A DNA stretch of 27,429 nt from an uncultured Christensenellaceae bacterium (GCA_910588615.1 CAJUOI010000007.1:1-27429); one strand, 5' to 3'. Shown: positions 6,734 to 13,618, numbered from the stretch's first letter. Numbers and translations: made by a program. Notes: a model not told the origin generated them from the sequence alone.

Positions 6734-7530
6734 GAATCATTACCGATTCTTCCGCGGAATTCGACCCGCAGGAAGCAAAGGCGTTAAATATACAGATCGT
6801 ACCGCTTACCGTTATTTTCGGCGGTCAGGCGTACCTCGAGGGGCAGGATATGCCCAAGGATGAATTTTACGAGAAGTTGAAGTCGGAATTTCCGCACACT
6901 TCGTTGCCTTCCGCCGAAGAGTTTAAGGAGGAGTACCTGCGTTGCGAGGGGGAGGAAACGCTCGTGATCCTCATTTCGTCCGCGCTTTCCGGTACGGTAA
7001 ACGCCGCAAGGCTTGCGGCGCAGGAATTCGGGAACGTCCGCGTATACGATTCGCTCTGCTGCACGGCGATGCTGCGCATTCTCGTGGAGACCGCGGTAAA
7101 AAACCGTGAAAGGGGCGTGGAAGAGGTGGTAAATATTCTCGACGGACTGCGTCCGCGCATCCGCCTGTACGCCTGTCTCGATACGCTCGAATTCCTGTAT
7201 AAGGGCGGGCGGATCAAAAAGAGCGTGGCGATCGTGGGCGGACTTTTGGGGATCAAGCCGTATATCACCATTCCCAAGGAGGGTACGGTGGTGCAGGCGG
7301 GTAGGGCGCACGGGCAGAAGAAGGCGCTGAAAATGCTTTCCGATGCTTTGAAAACCGCCGATATCGACGAAAACTATCCCGTCTATTTTTTACAAACGGA
7401 CGTAGACACGCCTGCGCGCGCGGTGATGAAAGAGGTCGGGCGCGAAAACGACCGTATTTTCCGTATATGCTGTTCGGTAGGCTCGCACATCGGACCGAAC
7501 GCCGCGGGCGTCGTGTACGTAGAAAAGTAA
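6730..7530 (+). CDS. DegV family (FakB-like) fatty-acid-binding protein
   Basis: A 266-residue DegV protein. The family binds a fatty acid in a pocket between two domains; in organisms with FakA it presents the lipid for phosphorylation. Recognisable parts are the start RIITDSSAEFDP, the SLPSAEEF segment, ISSALSGTVNAA, the long mid-protein LDTLEFLYKGGRI, and the C-terminal SVGSHIGPNAAGVVYV. These are the usual DegV landmarks and the length is typical. Start ATG 6730 overlaps the marR stop; AGGAGACG lies just upstream. It is co-transcribed with and translationally coupled to the MarR regulator. No fakA is in the window. Confidence 0.93.
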   Translation: MRIITDSSAEFDPQEAKALNIQIVPLTVIFGGQAYLEGQDMPKDEFYEKLKSEFPHTSLPSAEEFKEEYLRCEGEETLVILISSALSGTVNAARLAAQEFGNVRVYDSLCCTAMLRILVETAVKNRERGVEEVVNILDGLRPRIRLYACLDTLEFLYKGGRIKKSVAIVGGLLGIKPYITIPKEGTVVQAGRAHGQKKALKMLSDALKTADIDENYPVYFLQTDVDTPARAVMKEVGRENDRIFRICCSVGSHIGPNAAGVVYVEK

Positions 7531-7560
7531 TTTTTTCGACAAAACTTGTATAAGATCATG

Positions 7561-7595
7561 GTTATCCACAGCCGAAATGTGGATATGTGGATAAC
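7561..7595. promoter_or_regulatory. cluster of three DnaA-box sequences
   Basis: TTATCCACA (7562-7570, plus strand), TGTGGATAT (7578-7586) and TGTGGATAA (7586-7594), the last two being boxes on the minus strand. The outer two match the DnaA-box consensus TTATCCACA exactly and form a 10-bp inverted repeat, GTTATCCACA / TGTGGATAAC. The stretch lies between degV and a 67-codon gene, with no promoter of its own that I could recognise with confidence. Confidence 0.75.
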
Positions 7596-7644
7596 TTTTT
7601 CAAAGAAACGCGCCGAAAAAACGCGCGGACGGAGGAACAAAAGT

Positions 7645-7848
7645 ATGGCGCAGTCCGATTTGATGAGGCTGTTTTCGCGGTACGATTCGGAAATCAACGA
7701 GGGGGACTTTACGCCCGACGAGCTGCGGGAATACCTTGCCTACGCCGAGGGAGAGGAACATCCGCTCTCCCCGGCAGAATGGAAGGCGCGTTACTTCGAA
7801 TTTTACGACGACGTAAAGGATAAGAGCCTGAAACGGCAGGATTGGTAA
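7645..7848 (+). CDS. small acidic protein of unknown function
   Basis: This 67-residue protein is not recognised. It is acidic and helical with many aromatic residues (FTPDELREYLAYAEGEEHP, EWKARYFEFYDDVKDKSLKR) and has no membrane segment or cysteine. ATG 7645 has a GGAGGA site (7631-7636) at good spacing; a longer in-frame reading from a TTG at 7546 would run through the DnaA boxes and lacks a ribosome site. A hairpin (7860-7879) and then a terminator follow. Its control region is the DnaA-box cluster, so expression could respond to DnaA (inference). Confidence 0.7.
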   Translation: MAQSDLMRLFSRYDSEINEGDFTPDELREYLAYAEGEEHPLSPAEWKARYFEFYDDVKDKSLKRQDW

Positions 7849-7894
7849 ATGAAATAGGGGCCGTTCGTTTCCGAACGGCTTGCCGAACGATTAT

Positions 7895-7937
7895 CGCCGC
7901 GTTCAATTCGCAAACGAAGGGACGCGGCGTTTTTTTA
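7895..7937 (+). terminator. rho-independent terminator
   Basis: CGCCGCGT (7895-7902) pairs with ACGCGGCG (7922-7929), followed by eight T. A separate 8-bp hairpin GCCGTTCG-TTTC-CGAACGGC lies just upstream (7860-7879). The rest of the gap to trpS (7938-8087) holds no recognisable T-box or gene. Confidence 0.88.
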
Positions 7938-8087
7938 CCGACAATCGTAACGGAGGGAAAAACGCGAACTGTCAATGTGGGGATTTCGAAATTCGGCCGA
8001 ATGCAAAGATTTGCCGAAAAAACGGAGAAACGATTGTGCATTTGCGGTGAAAATTCTCGAATACCGGACGAATCCGTCCGCTTTACG

Positions 8088-8116
8088 TTGCTTTTTCGTG
8101 AAAACCGTGGTATAAT
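8088..8116 (+). promoter_or_regulatory. sigma-A promoter of the trpS operon
   Basis: TTGCTT (8088-8093), a 17-nt spacer and TATAAT (8111-8116) with an upstream TGg. The leader is about 20 nt, too short for a T-box. Confidence 0.8.
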
Positions 8117-8144
8117 AGTTTAAATTTCGAATAAAGGGAAGAAT

Positions 8145-9140
8145 ATGGAAAACAAGGTAATGTATTCGGCGGTGCAGCCGAGCGGAAATCTGACCATCGG
8201 CAATTACGTGGGTGCGATTTCCAACTGGGTGCGCCTGCAAAGCGAATACGATTGTTATTTTGCGATTGCGAATATGCACTCTATTACCGTGCGGCAGGAG
8301 CCTGCGGAGCTGAGGAGGCGCACGCTCGAGGTTGCCGCGCTCTACTTGGCTTGCGGCATCGATCCCGAAAAATGCACGCTTTACGTGCAGTCTCAGGTGC
8401 CGCAGCACGCCGAGCTTGCCTGGGTGTTGAATACGGTTACCTACGTGGGCGAGATGCAACGCATGACGCAGTTCAAGGACAAATCGCAAAAACACGCCGA
8501 CAATATCAATATGGGGCTGATGGATTATCCCGTGCTGATGGCGGCGGATATTCTGTTGTATCAAACCGATCTCGTTCCCGTGGGGCTCGATCAGAAGCAA
8601 CACGTGGAGATCGCGCGGGACGTTGCGATCCGCTTTAACAATCGCTACGGCGAAACTTTCCGCGTACCCGAGGCGTTGCTCGGCAAGACGGGCGCGAAGA
8701 TCATGTCCTTGCAAGAGCCGGACAAAAAAATGAGCAAGTCGGACGAGAACGTCAACGCGAGCATATATCTTGCCGACGACAAGGACACGATCATCCGTAA
8801 GTTTAAGCGCGCCGTAACGGACAGCGAAAGCGAGGTGCGCTTTGCGGCGGAGAAGAAGGGCGTTTCCAACCTCATCTCCATCTACTCGATATTCACGAAA
8901 AAGAGCGTCGAAGAGGTCGAACGCGAGTTCGCGGGCAAAGGCTACGGCGATTTTAAGCTGGCGGTCGGCGAAGCCGTTGCGGACGCGCTTGCGCCCGTTC
9001 AGGCGGAGCAGAAGCGTCTGCTTGCGGACAAGGCGTATCTGAACGGCGTGCTTGCGTCGGGGGCGGAGAGGGCGTTTAAAACCGCTCGCAGGACGCTTGG
9101 CAAGGTGTATCGCAAAGTCGGGTTTTATCAGGGAGAATAA
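8145..9140 (+). CDS. trpS: tryptophanyl-tRNA synthetase
   Basis: A 331-residue class I synthetase that charges tRNA-Trp with tryptophan in the cytosol. The HIGH-type motif is TIGN (17-20) after SAVQPSGNL, and KMSKS is intact at 195-199. The tryptophan-binding middle part is typical (YPVLMAADILLYQTDLVPVG). Length is normal for bacterial TrpRS. GGGAAGAAT precedes the ATG. There is no T-box leader, which many Bacillota use for this gene. The stop is one base from the start of the DUF5685 gene, so trpS heads a four-gene unit. Confidence 0.97.
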   Translation: MENKVMYSAVQPSGNLTIGNYVGAISNWVRLQSEYDCYFAIANMHSITVRQEPAELRRRTLEVAALYLACGIDPEKCTLYVQSQVPQHAELAWVLNTVTYVGEMQRMTQFKDKSQKHADNINMGLMDYPVLMAADILLYQTDLVPVGLDQKQHVEIARDVAIRFNNRYGETFRVPEALLGKTGAKIMSLQEPDKKMSKSDENVNASIYLADDKDTIIRKFKRAVTDSESEVRFAAEKKGVSNLISIYSIFTKKSVEEVEREFAGKGYGDFKLAVGEAVADALAPVQAEQKRLLADKAYLNGVLASGAERAFKTARRTLGKVYRKVGFYQGE

Positions 9141-9141
9141 G

Positions 9142-10008
9142 GTGTTCGGTTACGTACGCTACGATTTACCCAATTTGTTCGTAAAGGACGTGATGCTGTA
9201 CAAGTCGCTGTATTGCGGGCTGTGCAAGGGGATCGGCGCGTCCTGCGGGCAGGCCGCGCGCATGGGGCTTTCCTACGACGTTACGTTTTTATCCGCGCTT
9301 CTGCACAATATCGCGGGGCAGGATATCGTCATTGAAAGGTCGCACTGCTTCGAGCATTGCATCCGTAAGCGACCGATCGCGGCGGCGGACGACATGACGA
9401 GGGCGCTCGGCGCGCTGAATACCATTCTCGTTTACTACAAGCTCACCGACGACGTTCTGGACAGCGGAAAGGGCAGAAGCCGCAGGGCTTGGTTCAGGCG
9501 CGGTTACAGGCGGGCGAAAAAGAGGTATCCCGAGCTCGACGCGATCGTCGGCGGCTATATCAAGAAGCAGGCGGAAACGGAGCGTGCCAACACGGCTTCC
9601 CCCGATGCGGCGGCAGACCCGTCCGCGCTGATGATGCAGGAGATCGGCGATTGGTTTTTAAAGGATAAGGCAAGCGAATTTACCAAGGGGCTGTTTTACG
9701 GCTTGGGGAAGTGGGTATACTTAATCGACGCTCTTGACGATTACGAGAAGGACGGTAAAAAAAAGCGGTACAATCCCTTCGTTCTGAGCTACGGCGGCGG
9801 GACACGGCAGGAACTTATGCAAAAGTACGGAGAGGAAATCTCCTTTTTGTTCGATTCGCTCTTCTATTCCCTGCGCGTGAACCTTGCCGGAATTCCCTTC
9901 CGCTTCGACAGGGATTTGACGGATAACATTATCCTGCGCGGTCTTCCCGCCGAAACGGCGCGCGTGATGAAAGGGGAAAAGCGCAAAAAGACGAAGGATA
10001 AAGTATAA
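9142..10008 (+). CDS. DUF5685-like protein with Asp-rich, isoprenoid-synthase-like motifs
   Basis: A 288-residue, mainly helical protein that matches what I know of DUF5685 (start MFGYVRYDLP, then LYCGLCKGIGASCG). No function is established for the family as far as I know. Visible features are five clustered cysteines (C25, C28, C35, C69, C73), an exact DDxxD motif at 103-107 (LTDDVLD), and a second acidic motif at 196-204 (IDALDDYEKD) followed by KKKRYNPF. The last segment resembles the second Asp motif of squalene/phytoene synthases (RDxxED...GRxYLP), which suggests a distant all-helical isoprenoid-synthase fold (inference). GTG 9142 is chosen because GGGAG lies 6 nt upstream and the family starts MFGYV; a longer start would overlap trpS. 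It precedes the J-like gene by 51 nt. Confidence 0.8.
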   Translation: MFGYVRYDLPNLFVKDVMLYKSLYCGLCKGIGASCGQAARMGLSYDVTFLSALLHNIAGQDIVIERSHCFEHCIRKRPIAAADDMTRALGALNTILVYYKLTDDVLDSGKGRSRRAWFRRGYRRAKKRYPELDAIVGGYIKKQAETERANTASPDAAADPSALMMQEIGDWFLKDKASEFTKGLFYGLGKWVYLIDALDDYEKDGKKKRYNPFVLSYGGGTRQELMQKYGEEISFLFDSLFYSLRVNLAGIPFRFDRDLTDNIILRGLPAETARVMKGEKRKKTKDKV

Positions 10009-10059
10009 AGCTTTGGCATAAAAAAAGAAGCGAAACGAAATCCAAAAAAAGGAAGAATT

Positions 10060-10668
10060 ATGAATCAGGAAAATTATACGATTTTAGGCGTTGAGGAAAC
10101 CGCCACCGACGATGAAATCAAGGCGGCGTACGAGAGCCTGAAAGCAAAATATAACGAAGAGAAGTGGCAGGACGGCGAGGCGGGCAACCAAGCCGCGCGT
10201 ATGCTCGGAAAACTGGACGCCGCCTACCAAGAGATTATGGAGGAGCGCGCGGAACAGGCGAAATCGACGAGCGGCCCCGGCGCTTTCGAAGAGGTTTCGA
10301 ACGCCATCAAGAGCGGCGACTATGCGCGCGCGCAATCCATTCTCGATAACTTTAACGAGCGTTCGGCGGAATGGCACTATCTGCAATCGGTGGTTTTCTA
10401 TAAAAAGAATTGGATCAACGAAAGTAAAAAGCAGCTGGAGATCGCCATTCAGATGGACGGCGAAAACACAAAATATAGAGATGCGTACGAAAAATTAAAG
10501 GCGCAGTCCGATTATAAAAAGGAAACGGGCGGCGCGCCCAACGTGCACGCAGATCCCGCTTCGGGCGATGCGCAGATGGGCGGAAACTGGTGCTCGAGCT
10601 GCGCAAGTATGTGCTATACCTATTTGTGCATCAACTGTCTTTGCAATCTGTGTTGCAGTTGCAGATAA
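10060..10668 (+). CDS. J-domain-like protein without HPD, with nine-cysteine tail
   Basis: A 202-residue protein. Residues 5-65 look like a J-domain (NYTILGVEETATDDEIKAAY), but where the HPD triad that activates DnaK should be (32-34) the sequence is N-E-E. Residues about 85-150 look like a TPR pair (GDYARAQSILDNF, then WHYLQSVVFYKKNWINESKK). The last 26 residues hold nine cysteines (178, 181, 185, 190, 193, 195, 198, 199, 201). AAAGGAAG precedes ATG 10060. It sits between a cysteine-containing DUF5685 gene and a membrane protein gene. The loss of HPD argues against a normal Hsp70 co-chaperone; the tail may bind metal, carry lipid or form disulfides (inference). Confidence 0.85.
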   Translation: MNQENYTILGVEETATDDEIKAAYESLKAKYNEEKWQDGEAGNQAARMLGKLDAAYQEIMEERAEQAKSTSGPGAFEEVSNAIKSGDYARAQSILDNFNERSAEWHYLQSVVFYKKNWINESKKQLEIAIQMDGENTKYRDAYEKLKAQSDYKKETGGAPNVHADPASGDAQMGGNWCSSCASMCYTYLCINCLCNLCCSCR

Positions 10669-10669
10669 T

Positions 10670-11221
10670 ATGAAGCGCCCGTCGAAATCGTTTGAAATCG
10701 CGCTGTCGGCAATCGCGTGCGCCGTGGCGGCGCTCGCCTTGACTTTGGGCGCGTACGTCGACGTCATGTATGCGGCGGGACTTCTCTTGGCGGTGTTCGC
10801 GCTCATGGTGCCGCTGAGCAAGGAATTTATCTGGGGGGACGCGCTGGCTTTTTTGGGCGGCGCGATCCTTGCCTTTTTATTTTGCGGATTTTCCGTGTAC
10901 AAGCTGATACCGTTCCTTACGTTTTTGGGATTGCATCCGCTCGTAAACTTTCTGCAAAAAAAGTACGTTAAGCGCAAGTGGCTGCACGCGATCGTGTTTT
11001 TGGGCAAAGCGATCTGGTTTTGCCTTGCGCTGTGGCTCTCGTGGCAGGTCGTGTTCGTTAAGTTTTTCGCGCTCGATCAGACGAGCTGGTATCCCTTCGT
11101 CATGAAATATTTTTATTACGTACTCTTTTTCGGCGGAATCGTCGTGTTCGCGGCGTATGATTTTCTCATTTTCCTTTGTCAGAGGTCTGTCAACGCAATC
11201 GTAAAACGGATCCGCAGGTGA
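10670..11221 (+). CDS. multi-pass membrane protein, last gene of the trpS unit
   Basis: A 183-residue integral membrane protein with about five to six hydrophobic segments (about 9-27, 31-47, 55-73, 76-95, 104-130, 141-170) and a basic C-terminus (VKRIRR). I do not recognise the family. ATG 10670 starts one base after the J-like stop and has no clear ribosome site, so translational coupling is likely. A longer reading from 10568 would overlap the cysteine-tail codons in another frame and is rejected. It probably works with the two preceding proteins at the membrane (inference from order). Confidence 0.75.
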   Translation: MKRPSKSFEIALSAIACAVAALALTLGAYVDVMYAAGLLLAVFALMVPLSKEFIWGDALAFLGGAILAFLFCGFSVYKLIPFLTFLGLHPLVNFLQKKYVKRKWLHAIVFLGKAIWFCLALWLSWQVVFVKFFALDQTSWYPFVMKYFYYVLFFGGIVVFAAYDFLIFLCQRSVNAIVKRIRR

Positions 11222-11239
11222 TTTTTCATAAGTCCGTGT

Positions 11240-11268
11240 TTAAAATTGCCGAAAACGCGGTATATATA
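11240..11268 (+). promoter_or_regulatory. possible promoter of the riboswitch-SPFH unit
   Basis: TTAAAA (11240-11245), a 17-nt spacer and TATATA (11263-11268). The match is weaker than others here, but it lies at the right distance before the riboswitch aptamer. Confidence 0.45.
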
Positions 11269-11295
11269 GCTGTAAATATATTTTCCTATCGGAGA

Positions 11296-11397
11296 CGAGG
11301 GAGTAATTGTCGTTCGGGCGCAGAAAAGCGTTCGGGCGGAACGGCAACCGTCAGTACGGCGCAAACACGCTCGGATCGTTCGAAACAATGAGACTCG
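11296..11397 (+). promoter_or_regulatory. putative yybP-ykoY (Mn2+-sensing) riboswitch
   Basis: The leader has the architecture of this class. P1.1 is CGAG (11296-11299) with CTCG (11394-11397). The 5' strand of the internal loop is the hallmark GGAGTA (11300-11305) and the 3' strand is GAGA (11390-11393). P1.2 is ATTGT (11306-11310) with ACAAT (11385-11389). A hairpin closed by CGTTC/GAACG follows (11311-11343). A third arm has CCG/CGG, a TCAGTAC loop (11351-11357) and a GGCG/CGCT upper stem. The loop sequences match my memory of the class. The 3' strand of P1.1 is shared with a terminator stem, giving an ON switch when ligand stabilises P1. No covariance model was run. Confidence 0.75.
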
Positions 11398-11436
11398 CAG
11401 TTCGTGCGTTACGGCACGGCGGCGGGTCTTTTCTTT
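11391..11436 (+). terminator. riboswitch expression-platform terminator
   Basis: AGACTCGC (11391-11398) pairs with GCGGGTCT (11422-11429); an inner stem CGTGC/GCACG lies at 11403-11407 and 11414-11418. TTTTCTTTC follows. The stem uses the bases of P1.1's 3' strand, so aptamer and terminator are mutually exclusive. Confidence 0.8.
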
Positions 11437-11466
11437 CGTTTTCGGGAGGATACAAGGAGAGATTTT

Positions 11467-12549
11467 ATGATTTATTCTTTACTTACGGCGTTTTTGTTTC
11501 TCGCTATGATCGCGGCGGGCGTCGTTATCGTGGTGTACAACTATACGGTCGCGCGCAGACGCACGGGGAAAAAGCGCGTTCACGTTGCCGTTCCCGCAAG
11601 TCTGATTGCTGCGGGCGTACTGCTCGTCGCGCTCATTCCCGGGTCTTTCCATACGGTGGACGCGGGCACGGTGGCGGTCGTTAAGCAGATGGGCGTCATC
11701 AGCGGCGTGGAGGAGCCCGGAACGTATTTCGACTTCTGGCTCGTGCGCAAGTACGAAACTTACGACGCGAAGGTGCAGCAGGTGGAAATCAATATGGATG
11801 CGTATACCTCCGACGCGCAGAGCATGGATATTTCCATGGTCGTGCAGTTCCAGATCCGTCAGGACAACGTAGAGGAGATCGCGCTCAACTACGGCGGACT
11901 CGAAGCGCTGACCAACCGGATCCAGAGCGTGGCGATCGAGCGGACTAAGGCGACGCTTTCGCAGTATCAGGCAGAAAAGCTGATTGAGGAGCGCAACACC
12001 ATTTCGCCCACGGTGGAAAGGGAAATTTCCGTTGCCATCGGCGATAAATACTACGTTACGTTCAACAGCGCGGTGCTTACCGACATCACGTTCTCCGCGG
12101 CGTTCGAGGACGCGGTAGAGGCGAAGATGATGGCGCAGCAGGAAAAATTGCAGGCGCAGTACGAGAACGAAAAGAAGAAGGAACAGGCGGAAACCGCGCT
12201 GTACGTTGCCGAACAGGAAGCGCGGGCAATCGTTGCCAAGGCACAGGCGGAAGCCGATTCCTCGGTGGCGCTGGCGCAAGCGGACGCGCGCGCAATCATG
12301 CTGAAGAGCGTGGAAATCGCGCGTATGCTCGGCTACGTCGTAAAAGAGGACAGGGTGGAGGCGACGGAGGAGAGCGAAGCGCAGACGCTGTATACCATCG
12401 TGTTCGACGAAACGCACACGGGACAGGACATCGCGGAATACATGAAGTATATCGAATATCTGTCGAAGTGGGACGGCAAACTTCCTCAGGTCGTCGGCGA
12501 CGGGTCGGGATTTATGATCACCATACCCAAGCCCGATACGCAAGCGTAA
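11467..12549 (+). CDS. SPFH/band-7 (prohibitin-like) membrane protein
   Basis: A 360-residue membrane scaffold of the SPFH superfamily. Two N-terminal hydrophobic segments (about 3-25 and 41-58) are followed by the band-7 domain (about 60-240: HTVDAGTVAVVKQMGVISGV, then SMDISMVVQFQIRQDNVEEI). A long charged coiled coil rich in Ala, Glu and Gln comes next (about 215-285). The C-terminus is short and hydrophobic (SGFMITIPKP). ATG 11467 follows AAGGAG at good spacing; longer frames would enter the leader terminator. Such proteins form rings that organise membrane proteases or lipids (family knowledge). It is monocistronic, under the putative Mn2+ riboswitch, and ends in a terminator, which is an unusual regulatory link for this family. 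Confidence 0.9.
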   Translation: MIYSLLTAFLFLAMIAAGVVIVVYNYTVARRRTGKKRVHVAVPASLIAAGVLLVALIPGSFHTVDAGTVAVVKQMGVISGVEEPGTYFDFWLVRKYETYDAKVQQVEINMDAYTSDAQSMDISMVVQFQIRQDNVEEIALNYGGLEALTNRIQSVAIERTKATLSQYQAEKLIEERNTISPTVEREISVAIGDKYYVTFNSAVLTDITFSAAFEDAVEAKMMAQQEKLQAQYENEKKKEQAETALYVAEQEARAIVAKAQAEADSSVALAQADARAIMLKSVEIARMLGYVVKEDRVEATEESEAQTLYTIVFDETHTGQDIAEYMKYIEYLSKWDGKLPQVVGDGSGFMITIPKPDTQA

Positions 12550-12554
12550 TGGCG

Positions 12555-12584
12555 GCGCCCCGATCCGGGGCGCTAAAATTTTTT
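12555..12584 (+). terminator. rho-independent terminator after the SPFH gene
   Basis: GCGCCCCG / CGGGGCGC with an ATC loop (12555-12573), then TAAAATTTTTT. Confidence 0.9.
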
Positions 12585-12612
12585 CGTCCGCATTCTTTTC
12601 GCGGGGAATCCG

Positions 12613-12641
12613 TTGACAAAAAACCGCCGTCGGGTTATAAT
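12613..12641 (+). promoter_or_regulatory. consensus sigma-A promoter of nadA
   Basis: TTGACA (12613-12618), a 17-nt spacer and TATAAT (12636-12641): a full match to the consensus. No NiaR- or NrtR-like operator was recognised. Confidence 0.9.
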
Positions 12642-12657
12642 TAAGAAAGAGGTTGAT

Positions 12658-13572
12658 ATGACCATACGCGATATGCAGAACGAGATTCTGCGTCTGAAAA
12701 AACAAAACGACATTTTGATTCTCGCCCATTCCTATCAGCGCAGAGAAGTCGTAGAGGTTGCCGACTTTACGGGCGACAGCTACGCGCTTGCCTGCCGCGT
12801 GGCGAACTCCGCGCAAAAGAACGTTTTAATGTGCGGCGTGCGCTTTATGGCGGAAACGATAAATATTTTGTCGCCCGAAAAGCACGTATTTCTTGCCAAC
12901 GAAAACGCGGGCTGTCCCATGGCGGAGCAGCTGGAAACGGAGGAGCTTGCCGCGTTAAAGGCGCGGTATCCGCACGCTGCAGTCGCGGCGTACATCAATA
13001 CGACGGCGGCGTTAAAGACGATGGCGGACGTGTGCGTTACGTCCTCTTCGGCGGTAAAGATACTTTCGCAAATTCCCGAAAAAGAGATCCTGTTCGTGCC
13101 CGATATTAACCTCGGGCAATTCGTGGAAAAATCTCTTCCCGAGAAGAAGTTTTATTTTGCGCACGGCGGATGCCCCACGCATCTTCGCGCAGGCGAGCGG
13201 GACGTAGAGGAGGCGAGAAGGGTGCACCCGAACGCGCTGTTGCTTGCGCACCCTGAATGCAGACCCTGCGTTTCGGCGGCGGCGGACTACGTCGGTTCGA
13301 CCAGCGGTATTATGGACTACGCAAAAAACAGCGTTGAAAAAGAGTTTATCATCGGAACGGATAATTCCATCGTGGAGCATTTGCAGTACGAGTGTCCCGA
13401 AAAACGGTTTTATCCGCTTTCCAAGGATTTCGAATGCCACAATATGCGCCTGACGACGCTGTTCGACGTATACGCCGCTTGCCTCGGCGAGCGGAGCGAG
13501 CTCGTGCTCGACGAAAAGATTCGTCTTGCGGCAAAGCGCAGTATCGACAGAATGATCGCCTTGGGCGGTTGA
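12658..13572 (+). CDS. nadA: quinolinate synthase A
   Basis: A 304-residue enzyme that condenses iminoaspartate with dihydroxyacetone phosphate to quinolinate in NAD synthesis. It needs a [4Fe-4S] cluster; the three cluster cysteines are present as C86 (AGCPMAE), C172 (GGCPTH) and C260 (FECHNM), spaced as in Thermotoga maritima NadA. Further landmarks are ILAHSYQR, ADFTGDSYALA, HPECRPC and DYVGSTSGI. ATG 12658 is used because a GAAAGAGG site precedes it; an in-frame TTG at 12613 is part of the -35 box. nadB and nadC, usual partners, are not adjacent. A strong bidirectional terminator follows the stop. Confidence 0.96.
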   Translation: MTIRDMQNEILRLKKQNDILILAHSYQRREVVEVADFTGDSYALACRVANSAQKNVLMCGVRFMAETINILSPEKHVFLANENAGCPMAEQLETEELAALKARYPHAAVAAYINTTAALKTMADVCVTSSSAVKILSQIPEKEILFVPDINLGQFVEKSLPEKKFYFAHGGCPTHLRAGERDVEEARRVHPNALLLAHPECRPCVSAAADYVGSTSGIMDYAKNSVEKEFIIGTDNSIVEHLQYECPEKRFYPLSKDFECHNMRLTTLFDVYAACLGERSELVLDEKIRLAAKRSIDRMIALGG

Positions 13573-13581
13573 AAAAAGTAT

Positions 13582-13618
13582 AAAAAGACCGTCCCGTGTT
13601 TCACGGGACGGTCTTTTT
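13582..13618. terminator. bidirectional terminator between convergent genes
   Basis: A perfect 17-bp stem, AAAAAGACCGTCCCGTG paired with CACGGGACGGTCTTTTT around TTT. Both strands give a T tract (TTTTT on plus, TTTTTATACTTTTTT on minus), so it serves nadA and the minus-strand lipoprotein gene. It touches the lipoprotein's stop codon. Confidence 0.95.

Noticed and set aside
7842..8123. Open frame of 93 codons between the small acidic gene and trpS
   Set aside because: It starts at a TTG inside the previous gene, runs through a strong terminator (7895-7937) and the trpS promoter, and has no ribosome site.
7938..8144. T-box leader for trpS
   Set aside because: The T-box sequence (AGGGTGGNACCGCG-type) and specifier arm are absent, and the mapped promoter leaves only about 20 nt of leader.
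10568..10669. Longer N-terminus for the membrane protein (start at 10568)
   Set aside because: It would overlap the cysteine-tail codons of the J-like gene in another frame; ATG 10670, one base after the J-like stop, fits the gene order better.
11479..12816. 445-codon minus-strand frame opposite the SPFH gene and nadA start
   Set aside because: It crosses a terminator and a consensus promoter on the other strand and encodes no recognisable protein; it is an artefact of high-GC third positions.
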